Source: CAWEHT01 sp963808455 (GTDB taxonomy: Bacteria > Chloroflexota > Anaerolineae > CG2-30-64-16). Taken from it: DNA of 6,902 nt. The stretch is from positions 1 through 6,902 of the forward strand of contig CAWEHT010000453.1 in assembly GCA_963808455.1 (NCBI GenBank), given 5' to 3'. The notes beneath the pieces are model-generated. The model saw only the letters and a program-made list of their open reading frames with translations. It was not told where the DNA came from and made no database searches. Position 1 is the first letter of the stretch, and each line of letters begins with the position of its first letter. The position numbers were made by a program, and so were the translations under genes. Positions 1 to 5,397 of this stretch are shown here, piece after piece.

Positions 1-849
1 CTCGTGGCGGCGTTGGGGGTGGCGGCGATCGTGGTGCTTATCAGCCTCCAGCTGGGCCGGCGCACGATTGGCGGGCTGGTGGACGCAGTGCCGCCGGGCC
101 TGCGAGACGACGTCGTGCGCGCGGCTCACGTGCCCGGCGTGCTGGAGGTGCTCAGGGTGCGCGTCCGGCAGAGCGGCCCTGAGACGTTCGCCGACGTCCA
201 GCTGGCGGTCAGCCGCGACACCAACTTCGTAGAGGTGGACGAGATCGCGACCCATGCCGAAGAGTCGATTCGCGAGATACTGCCGGGCGCCGACGTGATG
301 GTCCATGTCGAGCCGGTGCGCGCTGCCGACGAAGACATCGTCGCGACGGTCAGGGTGCTGGCCGCGCGGCATGGGCTGGGGGCGCGCACGGCATACGGGT
401 TTACGACGTGCCGGGCAACCGCTCCCTCGAGCTACACCTCGAGGTGGACAATTCCTTGAGCGTGGGCGAAGCGCACGCGCAGGCGACGGAATTCGAACAC
501 ATTCTGCGGCAGGCCCTGCCGCACGTCGGGCGCATCACGACCCACATCGAGCCGGCAGGCGAGGTGCCTGCCGTGCGCCCGGCGGCTGCGGCGGGAGCCT
601 CACGGGTAATGCAAGCGCTGCGGCAACTGCCCACCCGCACCGGTATCGATTTCAGCCCTCACGACCTCAGCGTGAACCGCGAAGCGGGGCACCTTGACGT
701 CACGTTTCACATCCGTCTCGACCCTGGCGCGCCCATCACCGATGCGCACGCTGTTGACGGAAAGTATCGAGCAGGCACTTCGCGGCCAGGTTCCCGAGCT
801 GGGGCGGGTGACGATCCACGTGGAGCCGGTGGCGGCTCGCGAACCGTGA
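1..849 (+). CDS. Cation diffusion facilitator (CDF) metal transporter, 3' part, interrupted by two frameshifts
   Basis: This is the C-terminal part of a CDF-type divalent metal (Zn/Fe/Mn class) exporter; the gene begins upstream of the window. Residues 1-20 form the last membrane helix (AAIVVLISLQLGRR), followed by cytoplasmic dimerisation domains. Three tandem domains are visible, each ending in the family motif H-x-E-P: VHVEP (nt 301-315), THIEP (540-554) and IHVEP (814-828). The reading frame is frame 1 up to the G-run at 378-382, frame 3 from about 381 to 750 (GAHGIRVYDVPGNRS onward), then frame 1 again from about 754 (LTESIEQAL) to the TGA at 847-849. All three segments carry family-like sequence, so one ancestral gene is clear; if repaired it would give about 282 residues here. 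The first shift looks like one lost base and the second like one extra base. CDF proteins exchange metal for protons at the inner membrane. Whether this copy is a true pseudogene or carries sequencing errors cannot be told from the window. Identity as CDF is fairly sure; the metal is not assignable. Confidence 0.85.
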
Positions 850-980
850 GGCGCGGCAGAGGCCGTTGGGGCCGGCCGGTTGCGAGGCGTGGGCTTGCCC
901 CGAGCCGTCCACCGGGCCCGGCGCGATCCGGCGACCCAATCCAGTCACGCGCGACGCGCGCCCGGCCCGACGTCCATAAT

Positions 981-985
981 GGAGG
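981..985 (+). promoter_or_regulatory. Ribosome binding site that decides the start of the B3/4 gene
   Basis: GGAGG lies five bases before a GTG at 991 and favours that codon as start. An in-frame ATG at 979-981 overlaps this motif and has no Shine-Dalgarno sequence of its own. The bases 975-980 (CATAAT) resemble a -10 box, but I see no matching -35, so no promoter is called. Confidence 0.5.
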
Positions 986-990
986 CGTCT

Positions 991-1668
991 GTGTTTCAGG
1001 TTTCGGAGGAGTGGAAGAGTGCCTATCCGGGCGCGTGCGCCGGGGCGTTGGCGTTGGCGGGCGTGACGAACCCCGAGCACCATCCGGCCCTGGACGCGCG
1101 GAAGGAGGCCCTGGAGGCGGAACTGAGGGCCCGCTGGGCGGGGCAAGACCGCAAAGCGCTGGTCGCGCTGCCGGTGATGCGCGCCTACGGCGCACACTAC
1201 TCCCGCTTTCGCAAGACCTATCATGTGCTGTTGCAGCTGGAATCCGTCGCGCTGAAAGGCAAGTCGCTGCCCAGGGCCGCGGCCCTGGTAGAGGCGATGT
1301 TCATGGCCGAACTGAAGAACGGGCTGCTGACTGGCAGGCACGACCTGGCGGCGTTGGAGCTGCCGGTAACTGTGCGCGTAGCCGGAAGCGATGAGCGCTA
1401 TGTGACCCTGGGCGGCAGGGAGCAGGCGCCGGCCGCGGGCGACATGTGCATGTGCGATGGGCAGGCCGTGATCTCCAGTATCATCTATGGCCCCGACGCG
1501 AAGACGGCGATCTGCCCTGCAACACAGCGGGCCATCTTCACCGTCTACGGGCCGGCCGGCATCGCCCCGGCTGCGGTGCGCGCCCACCTGGACGACATCT
1601 GCGAGCTCGTGAGGGTAGTGGCGCCCGCGGCCACCGTTGAGCTGTGTGAGGTCTATGCCGCGCCGTGA
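991..1668 (+). CDS. Stand-alone B3/4 domain protein (PheRS beta editing-domain-like)
   Basis: A 225-residue protein read from GTG 991, chosen for the GGAGG at 981-985 and because stand-alone members typically begin with a short M-F-x-V-x-E-E type start; ATG 979 would add four residues. It matches the B3/4 fold of the phenylalanyl-tRNA synthetase beta chain (COG3382-type proteins), which in the synthetase holds the site that hydrolyses mischarged Tyr-tRNA(Phe). Recognisable family stretches are YSRFRKTYHVLLQLESV (residues 70-86), the KGKSLPR turn (89-95), LVEAMFMAELKNGLLTGRHD (99-118), the GDMCMCDGQAVISSIIYGPD segment (150-169) and the AIFTVYGP strand (181-188). The domain fills the whole protein; no catalytic synthetase module or membrane segment is present. 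Stand-alone copies are widespread but their substrate is not established; trans-editing of tRNA is a plausible inference only. It lies 141 nt after the CDF gene and 161 nt before the next gene, which has its own promoter, so it is probably transcribed alone or with the CDF gene. The frame is intact. Confidence 0.85.
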   Translation: MFQVSEEWKSAYPGACAGALALAGVTNPEHHPALDARKEALEAELRARWAGQDRKALVALPVMRAYGAHYSRFRKTYHVLLQLESVALKGKSLPRAAALVEAMFMAELKNGLLTGRHDLAALELPVTVRVAGSDERYVTLGGREQAPAAGDMCMCDGQAVISSIIYGPDAKTAICPATQRAIFTVYGPAGIAPAAVRAHLDDICELVRVVAPAATVELCEVYAAP

Positions 1669-1829
1669 GGGTGCCTCCCCCATTGGCGGCGCGCGCACCT
1701 TGCCCTTGCCTGGCCCAGGCCCTGCGAGTGAGGCCAGGTTGACGTGCACGGCCTTCTAATATATCATAAATATATCAGTCGCTGCCCGGCAGCGGCCGGC
1801 AATCCAATCGTGGGCGAGGGGGGTGTCGC
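1669..1829. other. Intergenic region with inverted repeat, promoter and AT-rich island
   Basis: No gene is seen here. A 7-bp inverted repeat, CCTGGCC (1709-1715) and GGCCAGG (1732-1738), abuts the -35 box of the next promoter; it has no T-tract, so it is a weak terminator candidate or possible operator. Then comes a sharply AT-rich stretch (1757-1777) in otherwise GC-rich DNA. Confidence 0.5.
1739..1767 (+). promoter_or_regulatory. Sigma70-type promoter upstream of the QueG-like gene
   Basis: TTGACG at 1739-1744 and TATCAT at 1762-1767 are separated by 17 bases, each five of six to the consensus. The predicted transcript start near 1774 leaves a leader of about 55 nt before GTG 1830, which carries a G-rich ribosome binding site (GAGGGGGG, 1816-1823). 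The octamer ATATATCA occurs at 1759-1766 and again at 1770-1777, an 11-bp step that overlaps the -10 box and the start site, so a regulator could bind here. Confidence 0.65.
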
Positions 1830-2600
1830 GTGGAGTCTCAAGCACTGGCTGCATTCGTCGTCGAGTCGATCAGGCGCGAGGTGGCGAACTCGGGGAATGT
1901 GACCGAATACCGCGAGCCGCTGGTGGGCTTCGCTTCGGCGGCCGATCCGCGCTTCGCCGAGCTCCGCCGGATCGTCGAGCCCACCCATTTCCTTCCCGAG
2001 GAAATGCTGTCCGGCGCTCGCTCGGCCGTCGCCTTCTTCCTGCCTTTTGCGCCCTGGGTGGTCGAGGCAAATGCCGCGGACCGGAGCAAGGTTGCACGGG
2101 AGTGGCCGGTCGCCTATCTGGAGACCAATGCGCTCATCGAGCGTATCACGGGCCACCTGATCAGCGCGCTGGCAGAGCGCGGGGTCCGGGCTACCGCCGC
2201 GCCGGCGACGCACAACTATGATATGGAAACGCTGACCTGCCGGTGGTCGCACAAGAGCGTGGCCGTGATCGCCGGGCTGGGAAGCTTCGGCCTTCATCGT
2301 ATGGTGATCACCGATGCCGGCTGCTGCGGCCGTTTTGGCAGCCTGCTCCTGGACGCCGATGTGGCTTTCGCCCCGCCCCCCACCAGGGAACGGTGTCTCT
2401 ACTTCTTTGACGGCAGTTGCCGGGAATGCATCGATCGCTGCCCTGTCAGCGCGATCAGCATCGACGGTTCCATCGACAAGCAGCGCTGCAATCATCGCCT
2501 GCTTGGGCTGGCCAAGGCGTCGGGCCTGGAACTATTGGCGGACGCGTGTGGCAAGTGCGCCATCGGGCCCTGTTCGCTGGAGCCGGCGGTAGCGGCGTAA
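1830..2600 (+). CDS. QueG-like [4Fe-4S] protein (epoxyqueuosine reductase-related, short form)
   Basis: A 256-residue soluble iron-sulfur protein starting at GTG 1830 with GAGGGGGG six bases before it. The core resembles the epoxyqueuosine reductase family (COG1600-like): the W-S-H-K-S-V-A-V-I-A-G-L-G-S-F-G segment (residues 139-154) with MVITDAGCCGRFGSLLLD (158-175) matches the conserved 'aGLG..G...lit...G' block. Ferredoxin-like cysteines follow: C197-x2-C200-x3-C204-P with C220 as likely fourth ligand, then C240-x2-C243-x4-C248 (CGKCAIGPC). C189 could complete a second cluster. QueG itself is a cobalamin and two-[4Fe-4S] enzyme that makes queuosine in tRNA; this protein is much shorter than QueG and has no C-terminal HEAT-repeat region, so I call only the superfamily. 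Other outcomes are a corrinoid-activating or unknown reductive enzyme. No queuosine genes are nearby. The neighbouring B3/4 gene also belongs to a tRNA-linked family, but that link is speculative. Possible transcription with the acetyltransferase 44 nt downstream. Confidence 0.8.
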   Translation: MESQALAAFVVESIRREVANSGNVTEYREPLVGFASAADPRFAELRRIVEPTHFLPEEMLSGARSAVAFFLPFAPWVVEANAADRSKVAREWPVAYLETNALIERITGHLISALAERGVRATAAPATHNYDMETLTCRWSHKSVAVIAGLGSFGLHRMVITDAGCCGRFGSLLLDADVAFAPPPTRERCLYFFDGSCRECIDRCPVSAISIDGSIDKQRCNHRLLGLAKASGLELLADACGKCAIGPCSLEPAVAA

Positions 2601-2644
2601 GCGGAGCGTCGGGAACCCTTCGCGAGCTCAGGTAGCTTGTTGTC

Positions 2645-3354
2645 ATGGAAGATGTGCACCTGATCGAGCTCACGAATCCGGGCTCGGAATTGGCGTGGCC
2701 GGGCCTTCGAGCTCTACGAGACCTGTTTTCCTATCGAGGAGAGGGATTCCGCTCGTTCGCCTGAAGGAAGCGATCGTCAGGCAAGCCGAAGGGCGAGGGC
2801 CTGCCGGTGAGCTGGCGCACCACCGCGTGGCGGTCCAGGCCGGCCGGGTGGCCGGCCTATCATTCTATGGCTATTATGGCCCGGCGAGGCTTGGTTACCT
2901 GGGCTACCTGGCTACCCGGCCCGAGATCCGAGGACAGGGGCTCGGCGCGTGGCTGCTGGGCGAAACGTTGAGGAGCTTGCCGGCGGATGCCCGGCGGCTC
3001 GGCGGGCCGCGTCCCCTGGGCTTGTGCTGGGAGGTCGAGCGTCCTGAAGACGCGGACACACCTGCCGCCCGCCTGTTGCGCGAGCGGCGGATCGATTTCT
3101 ATCGCCGGCAGGGGGCCGTACTGTTGGACGACGTTCAATTCCGGGCGCCCCCGATGGGCGCGGGCCTGCCGTCGCTGGCCTTCCACCTGATGTTCATGCC
3201 GCTGCCCGGCGAGCGCATGGGCCTTGAACCTGCGCTCAAGCGGGCCATCGTTGACGCCATACTCCTCCATGGTTACGATCTGGAGCGCGACTCCCCGTAC
3301 TACCTCGCGGCACTGGCTGCCCTCTCTCGGGAGGCCACGGGGGGCAAGCGTTGA
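2645..3354 (+). CDS. GNAT family N-acetyltransferase, N-terminal part disrupted by two +1 frameshifts
   Basis: A GCN5-related N-acetyltransferase that would move an acetyl group from acetyl-CoA to an unknown amine. The long intact frame (from 2695, safely coding from about 2752) contains the acetyl-CoA loop R-G-Q-G-L-G (nt 2929-2946) after the strand GYLGYLATRPEI, followed by the helix LGAWLLGETLRSL and a late FYRRQGAVLL strand, the usual GNAT order. The true start is probably ATG 2645 in frame 2 (MEDVHLIELTNPGSELAW), since the same frame has a stop at 2633. The sequence then continues in frame 3 from about 2700 (RAFELYETCFPIEER, typical of the N-terminal arm of this family) and in frame 1 from about 2746 (IPLVRLKEAIVRQAEG). 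Each join needs one base to be skipped. Repaired length would be about 235 residues. Taking the internal frame-1 start at 2695 alone gives an unnatural first 17 residues. Substrate unknown. It lies 44 nt after the QueG-like gene, with only a weak AGG before the ATG. Confidence 0.75.
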
Positions 3355-3357
3355 CTG

Positions 3358-3705
3358 ATGCAGCCGGATGGGCTCTTTGGGTGGCGAAGCCGCCCAAAGA
3401 GCCCGCCGCCAATACCTTCCCCCATCTCCATGGTTTGGCTCGACCGCATCCCGCATGCCTGCCACCAGGCCGAAGCGGCCGCCGAGGAATTGGTGACGCA
3501 GGGCTCAGCGCTCCTGTTCCATCCGGCGCGTGGCGTATCTTTTCGCCAGCTGTGGACCGGCCCGTGTCACGTGTGGTCCGGCCGCTTGATGGGCGAGCCG
3601 GCCAGCCGCCGGGCCGACACGGGCGAACCGGAAGTGCTGCCGGCGGAGCAGTTGGCCGCTGCCCGGCTGGCGCCCTGGAGCCATGACGGTGGACCCTTGC
3701 CGTGA
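3358..3705 (+). CDS. Possible small hypothetical protein
   Basis: An open frame of 115 codons between the acetyltransferase and the convergent OsmC gene. I recognise no family. From ATG 3430 onward (MVWLDRIPHACHQAEAAAEE) the codons carry the strong third-position G/C bias of the neighbouring genes and the amino-acid mix looks protein-like, which gives a 91-residue product. The first 24 codons from ATG 3358 run through the strong hairpin and look artificial. Neither start has a good Shine-Dalgarno sequence, and no promoter is visible between the hairpin and 3430. It has no signal peptide, membrane helix or cysteine cluster. It could be a real small protein, a remnant of a longer gene, or chance openness in GC-rich DNA. 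Opposite-strand open frames overlap it but extend into the neighbouring genes as shadows. Confidence 0.33.
   Translation: MQPDGLFGWRSRPKSPPPIPSPISMVWLDRIPHACHQAEAAAEELVTQGSALLFHPARGVSFRQLWTGPCHVWSGRLMGEPASRRADTGEPEVLPAEQLAAARLAPWSHDGGPLP
3370..3404 (+). terminator. Strong 16-bp hairpin after the acetyltransferase gene
   Basis: GGGCTCTTTGGGTGGC (3370-3385) and GCCGCCCAAAGAGCCC (3389-3404) pair along 16 positions with a single G-U wobble, around a GAA triloop. It begins 16 nt after the acetyltransferase stop and lies between convergent genes, the usual place for a terminator. There is no T-tract on either side, so it is not a classic intrinsic terminator; a Rho-independent stop without a U-tract, an RNA 3'-end stabiliser or another structured element are all possible. 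Confidence 0.5.
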
Positions 3706-3743
3706 ATTTTACGCGAGGCGCCGGGTGTGGGTACGCTCTCTTG

Positions 3744-3771
3744 CTTGCCGCTCCAACCACGCGCCGGCAAG
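3744..3771 (-). terminator. Possible terminator hairpin after the OsmC gene
   Basis: CTTGCCG (3744-3750) and CGGCAAG (3765-3771) form a perfect 7-bp inverted repeat with a 14-nt loop, directly next to the OsmC stop codon (complement of 3772-3774). No T-run follows on the minus strand, so this is a weak call. The bases 3706-3743 show nothing else. Confidence 0.3.
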
Positions 3772-4221
3772 TCAGGCTGGTTGGGCTGGTTCCTCGTTGG
3801 CCTCGGCGATGGTAAAAGTCGCACTGATCTGCGTGCCGTGGCGAAGCATCGCCCACACAGGGCACAATTGCTCATCGGTCATCTTGATGGCCCTTTCGAC
3901 GGCGCTGGCATCCAGGCCTGCTCCCGAGAAGTCGAACCGCAGGTCTATGGTGGTCAGCACCGCAGGATTCTCGTCGCGCCGCAGGCCGGTCGCCGCCACC
4001 TCGAGGCCGGCCACCGGCTGCCCCATTTTGCGCAGGACACCCAGGACGACCTGGCCGCTGCAGGTGGCCAGGCTGAGCAGCAGAAGCTCCAGAGGCATCC
4101 ATCCCTGGTCGTCGCCCCGCGGTGCCGGATAGTCGACTGCCACGGAGGCCCCGGTGTGACCCTGGCCCTGAAACCGGATCTTCTCTTCCAGCGCCGCACG
4201 CACTCTCAGCTCAATGGTCAT
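3772..4221 (-). CDS. OsmC family (peroxiredoxin-like) protein
   Basis: A 149-residue protein of the OsmC/Ohr superfamily, thiol peroxidases that reduce organic hydroperoxides in the cytoplasm. The start is ATG 4221, not the upstream ATG 4266, because a perfect AAGGAGG (4233-4227) sits five bases before it and the family's first strand (MTIELRVRAALEEKIRF) begins there. Both family cysteines are present: C54 in the helix MPLELLLLSLATCSGQVVLGVLRKMG (residues 42-67) and C120 in DEQLCPVWAML (116-126). The central strand TIDLRFDFSG and the DASAVERAIKMTDE helix also fit. The sequence looks closer to the YhfA/general OsmC branch than to Ohr, so the physiological substrate is uncertain. It is transcribed from its own promoter (4313-4285), divergently from the AIM24 gene and convergently with the acetyltransferase. 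The frame is intact. Confidence 0.88.
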   Translation of the reverse strand: MTIELRVRAALEEKIRFQGQGHTGASVAVDYPAPRGDDQGWMPLELLLLSLATCSGQVVLGVLRKMGQPVAGLEVAATGLRRDENPAVLTTIDLRFDFSGAGLDASAVERAIKMTDEQLCPVWAMLRHGTQISATFTIAEANEEPAQPA

Positions 4222-4284
4222 TGCTTCCTCCTTGCCGTTTGCACGGGCCTGCCAGTGTCCTGACATTCGTCTGAGACTTGTGAC

Positions 4285-4313
4285 ATCCTAAGTACCCTTG
4301 GCCTGTCTGTCAA
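4285..4313 (-). promoter_or_regulatory. Sigma70-type promoter of the OsmC gene
   Basis: On the minus strand TTGACA (4313-4308, perfect consensus) is followed after 17 bases by TAGGAT (4290-4285, four of six). The predicted start near 4278 gives a leader of about 57 nt to ATG 4221. Just upstream of the -35 lie two direct copies of GTGATCCGC on the plus strand (4317-4325 and 4332-4340, 15-bp step), and CCGGTG/CACCGG (4327-4332 / 4340-4345) forms an inverted repeat; these are possible activator sites. Confidence 0.65.
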
Positions 4314-4435
4314 GCCGTGATCCGCGCCGGTGTGATCCGCACCGGGAGGCATCGCGGCTGGCCCGTACGCCACGCAGAACTGTTCGACCGCGTGGCCTGG
4401 TGCCACCAGAAATGAAGGCCGGTACTCTCGCCTAC

Positions 4436-4464
4436 TTGACGCATGGGCCAAAGGGCCATAGAAT
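4436..4464 (+). promoter_or_regulatory. Sigma70-type promoter of the AIM24 gene with operator-like palindrome
   Basis: TTGACG (4436-4441) and TAGAAT (4459-4464) are 17 bases apart, each five of six to consensus. The spacer is almost wholly occupied by an interrupted palindrome of form ATGGnCCnnnGGnCCAT (4443-4459), which also contains two direct GGGCCA copies. A repressor or spacer-bending activator binding there would control the promoter. The predicted transcript start is near 4471. Confidence 0.65.
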
Positions 4465-4474
4465 GACCGCGTTT

Positions 4475-4498
4475 ATGTGCGAGCGCGCACGTTTTTTT
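4475..4498 (+). terminator. Terminator-like hairpin in the AIM24 leader
   Basis: ATGTGCG (4475-4481) and CGCACGT (4486-4492) pair over seven positions with one G-U wobble around an AGCG loop, and seven T residues occupy 4492-4498, the first of them in the stem. It sits a few nucleotides after the predicted start and before the Shine-Dalgarno AAGGAG (4508-4513). It may be an attenuator, or a 5'-end hairpin that protects the mRNA; a stem this close to the 5' end is unusual for an attenuator. Confidence 0.45.
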
Positions 4499-4519
4499 AG
4501 TTCCACAAAGGAGAAGTTC

Positions 4520-5263
4520 ATGAGCATTCCCGACCTCCCCACCTTGCCCGAAGTCACCGGGCAGTCGAAAAGCGGACTCAAGTACCACATCCTGGGCACC
4601 GTCCAGCAGACGCTGGTGGTCGAGCTGCAGGGTAGCCAGTGCGTGTTCTCGGACTCGGGCGCTATGTCGTGGATGACAGACACGGCTGTGATGGCCGCCA
4701 AGTCCGGGAGCGGTGGGCTGGGTGGCATGCTCAAGCGCGCTGTCTCCGGTGGAACCGTCTTCATCATCGACTTCACGGCCAAGGATGGGCCTGCCCAGGC
4801 AGCATTCAGCACGGACTTCCCGGGCAAGGTTCTGGCCATCGATCTGGACCCCGGCCAGTCCATCATCATGCACAAGCATGCCTTCCTCTGCGCTGAAAAG
4901 AGCGCCACGCTCGACGTCTTCTTCACCCGCAGGCTGGGCACAGGCTTCCTGGGCGGTGAGGGCTTCATCCTGCAGAAGCTGACCGGACCGGGCGTTGTGT
5001 TCGGCGAGCTCGACGGTGACGCGGTCGAATATCACCTCCAGCCTAACCAGGTCATGAGGATCGAGCCTGGTCACATCGCGATGTTCGAAAGCACCGTGAG
5101 TTTCGACGTCGAGATGGTCAAGGGCTTTACGAATATCCTTCTCGGTGGCGAAGGGGTTTACCTGGCCACGCTCCGCGGCCCCGGGCGCATCTGGCTGCAC
5201 TCCATGACGGTGAGCAAGATGGCGCACCGCCTCGTCGAGTATCTCCCGGCCAAGTCCGGCTGA
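4520..5263 (+). CDS. AIM24 family protein (TIGR00266-like)
   Basis: A 247-residue protein starting at ATG 4520, which has AAGGAG (4508-4513) six bases before it. It is a full-length bacterial member of the AIM24 family (PF01987-type), recognised by the AMSWM motif (residues 48-52), the Gly-rich SGSGGLGGMLKRAVSGG segment (62-78), the TRRLGTGFLGGEGFILQKL block (136-154), the GPGVVFGELDGDAVEYHL strand pair (156-173) and the terminal VEMVKGFTNILLGGEGVYLA plus LRGPGRIWLHSM (197-229). The family is all-beta; known bacterial structures are described as TRAP-like, and the yeast mitochondrial relative affects cristae organisation. The bacterial role is not established. No signal peptide or membrane helix is seen, so it is likely cytoplasmic. 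It appears to be transcribed alone from the 4436-4464 promoter, with a structured leader. The frame is intact. Confidence 0.9.
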   Translation: MSIPDLPTLPEVTGQSKSGLKYHILGTVQQTLVVELQGSQCVFSDSGAMSWMTDTAVMAAKSGSGGLGGMLKRAVSGGTVFIIDFTAKDGPAQAAFSTDFPGKVLAIDLDPGQSIIMHKHAFLCAEKSATLDVFFTRRLGTGFLGGEGFILQKLTGPGVVFGELDGDAVEYHLQPNQVMRIEPGHIAMFESTVSFDVEMVKGFTNILLGGEGVYLATLRGPGRIWLHSMTVSKMAHRLVEYLPAKSG

Positions 5264-5268
5264 TCGCT

Positions 5269-5294
5269 GCTTTTCGAAAGCCCCGCGCCGGGGC
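5269..5294 (+). terminator. Possible terminator hairpins after the AIM24 gene
   Basis: Two overlapping inverted repeats follow the stop codon: GCTTT-TCG-AAAGC (5269-5281) and GCCCCG-CGC-CGGGGC (5280-5294). The second is a perfect 6-bp GC stem with a 3-nt loop. No T-tract follows, so the call is tentative. Confidence 0.4.
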
Positions 5295-5322
5295 AACCTG
5301 CCTGTATACCGGTCTGGACCAT

Positions 5323-5356
5323 CCTTCGCGTGCCCCCGTCGTTGGGCGCGCGAAGG
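5323..5356 (+). promoter_or_regulatory. 13-bp hairpin in the leader of the secreted protein gene
   Basis: CCTTCGCGTGCCC (5323-5335) and GGGCGCGCGAAGG (5344-5356) pair over 13 positions with one G-U wobble and an 8-nt loop. It ends 41 nt before ATG 5398. There is no T-tract, so it may be a leader structure, an operator, or part of the AIM24 termination region. I could not find a well-spaced promoter for the downstream gene. Confidence 0.4.
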
Positions 5357-5397
5357 GCGCGTCCAGGTATGCTTGTGCCGAGGAGAAGGACAAGAAG

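Larger units (their letters stand above)
4222..4519. other. Divergent control region between the OsmC and AIM24 genes
   Basis: About 300 bases without a gene. It holds one promoter facing each way (4285-4313 minus, 4436-4464 plus), repeated motifs at 4317-4345, and the AIM24 leader hairpin. The open frame that continues upstream of ATG 4520 to 4298 is taken as non-coding, because it would cover both promoters. The bases 4346-4435 show nothing I can assign. Confidence 0.6.

Noticed and set aside
378..384. Programmed -1 ribosomal frameshift in the CDF gene
   Set aside because: The G-run lacks a canonical slippery heptamer in the zero frame, and a second opposite shift would also be needed.
736..1749. 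Long minus-strand open frame of 337 codons
   Set aside because: It overlaps the well-supported B3/4 gene and CDF end; its sequence has no family features and is a GC-rich shadow.
1764..2495. Minus-strand open frame opposite the QueG-like gene
   Set aside because: The plus-strand protein has clear iron-sulfur motifs; the antisense frame shows none.
4222..4266. Longer OsmC start at ATG 4266
   Set aside because: The perfect AAGGAGG lies inside this extension and points to ATG 4221; the extra 15 residues do not resemble the family.
4298..4519. Extended N-terminus of the AIM24 protein
   Set aside because: It would run over the promoters and the leader hairpin; ATG 4520 has a good Shine-Dalgarno site and matches the family start.
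4310..5296. Minus-strand open frame opposite the AIM24 gene
   Set aside because: A shadow of a strongly conserved plus-strand protein.
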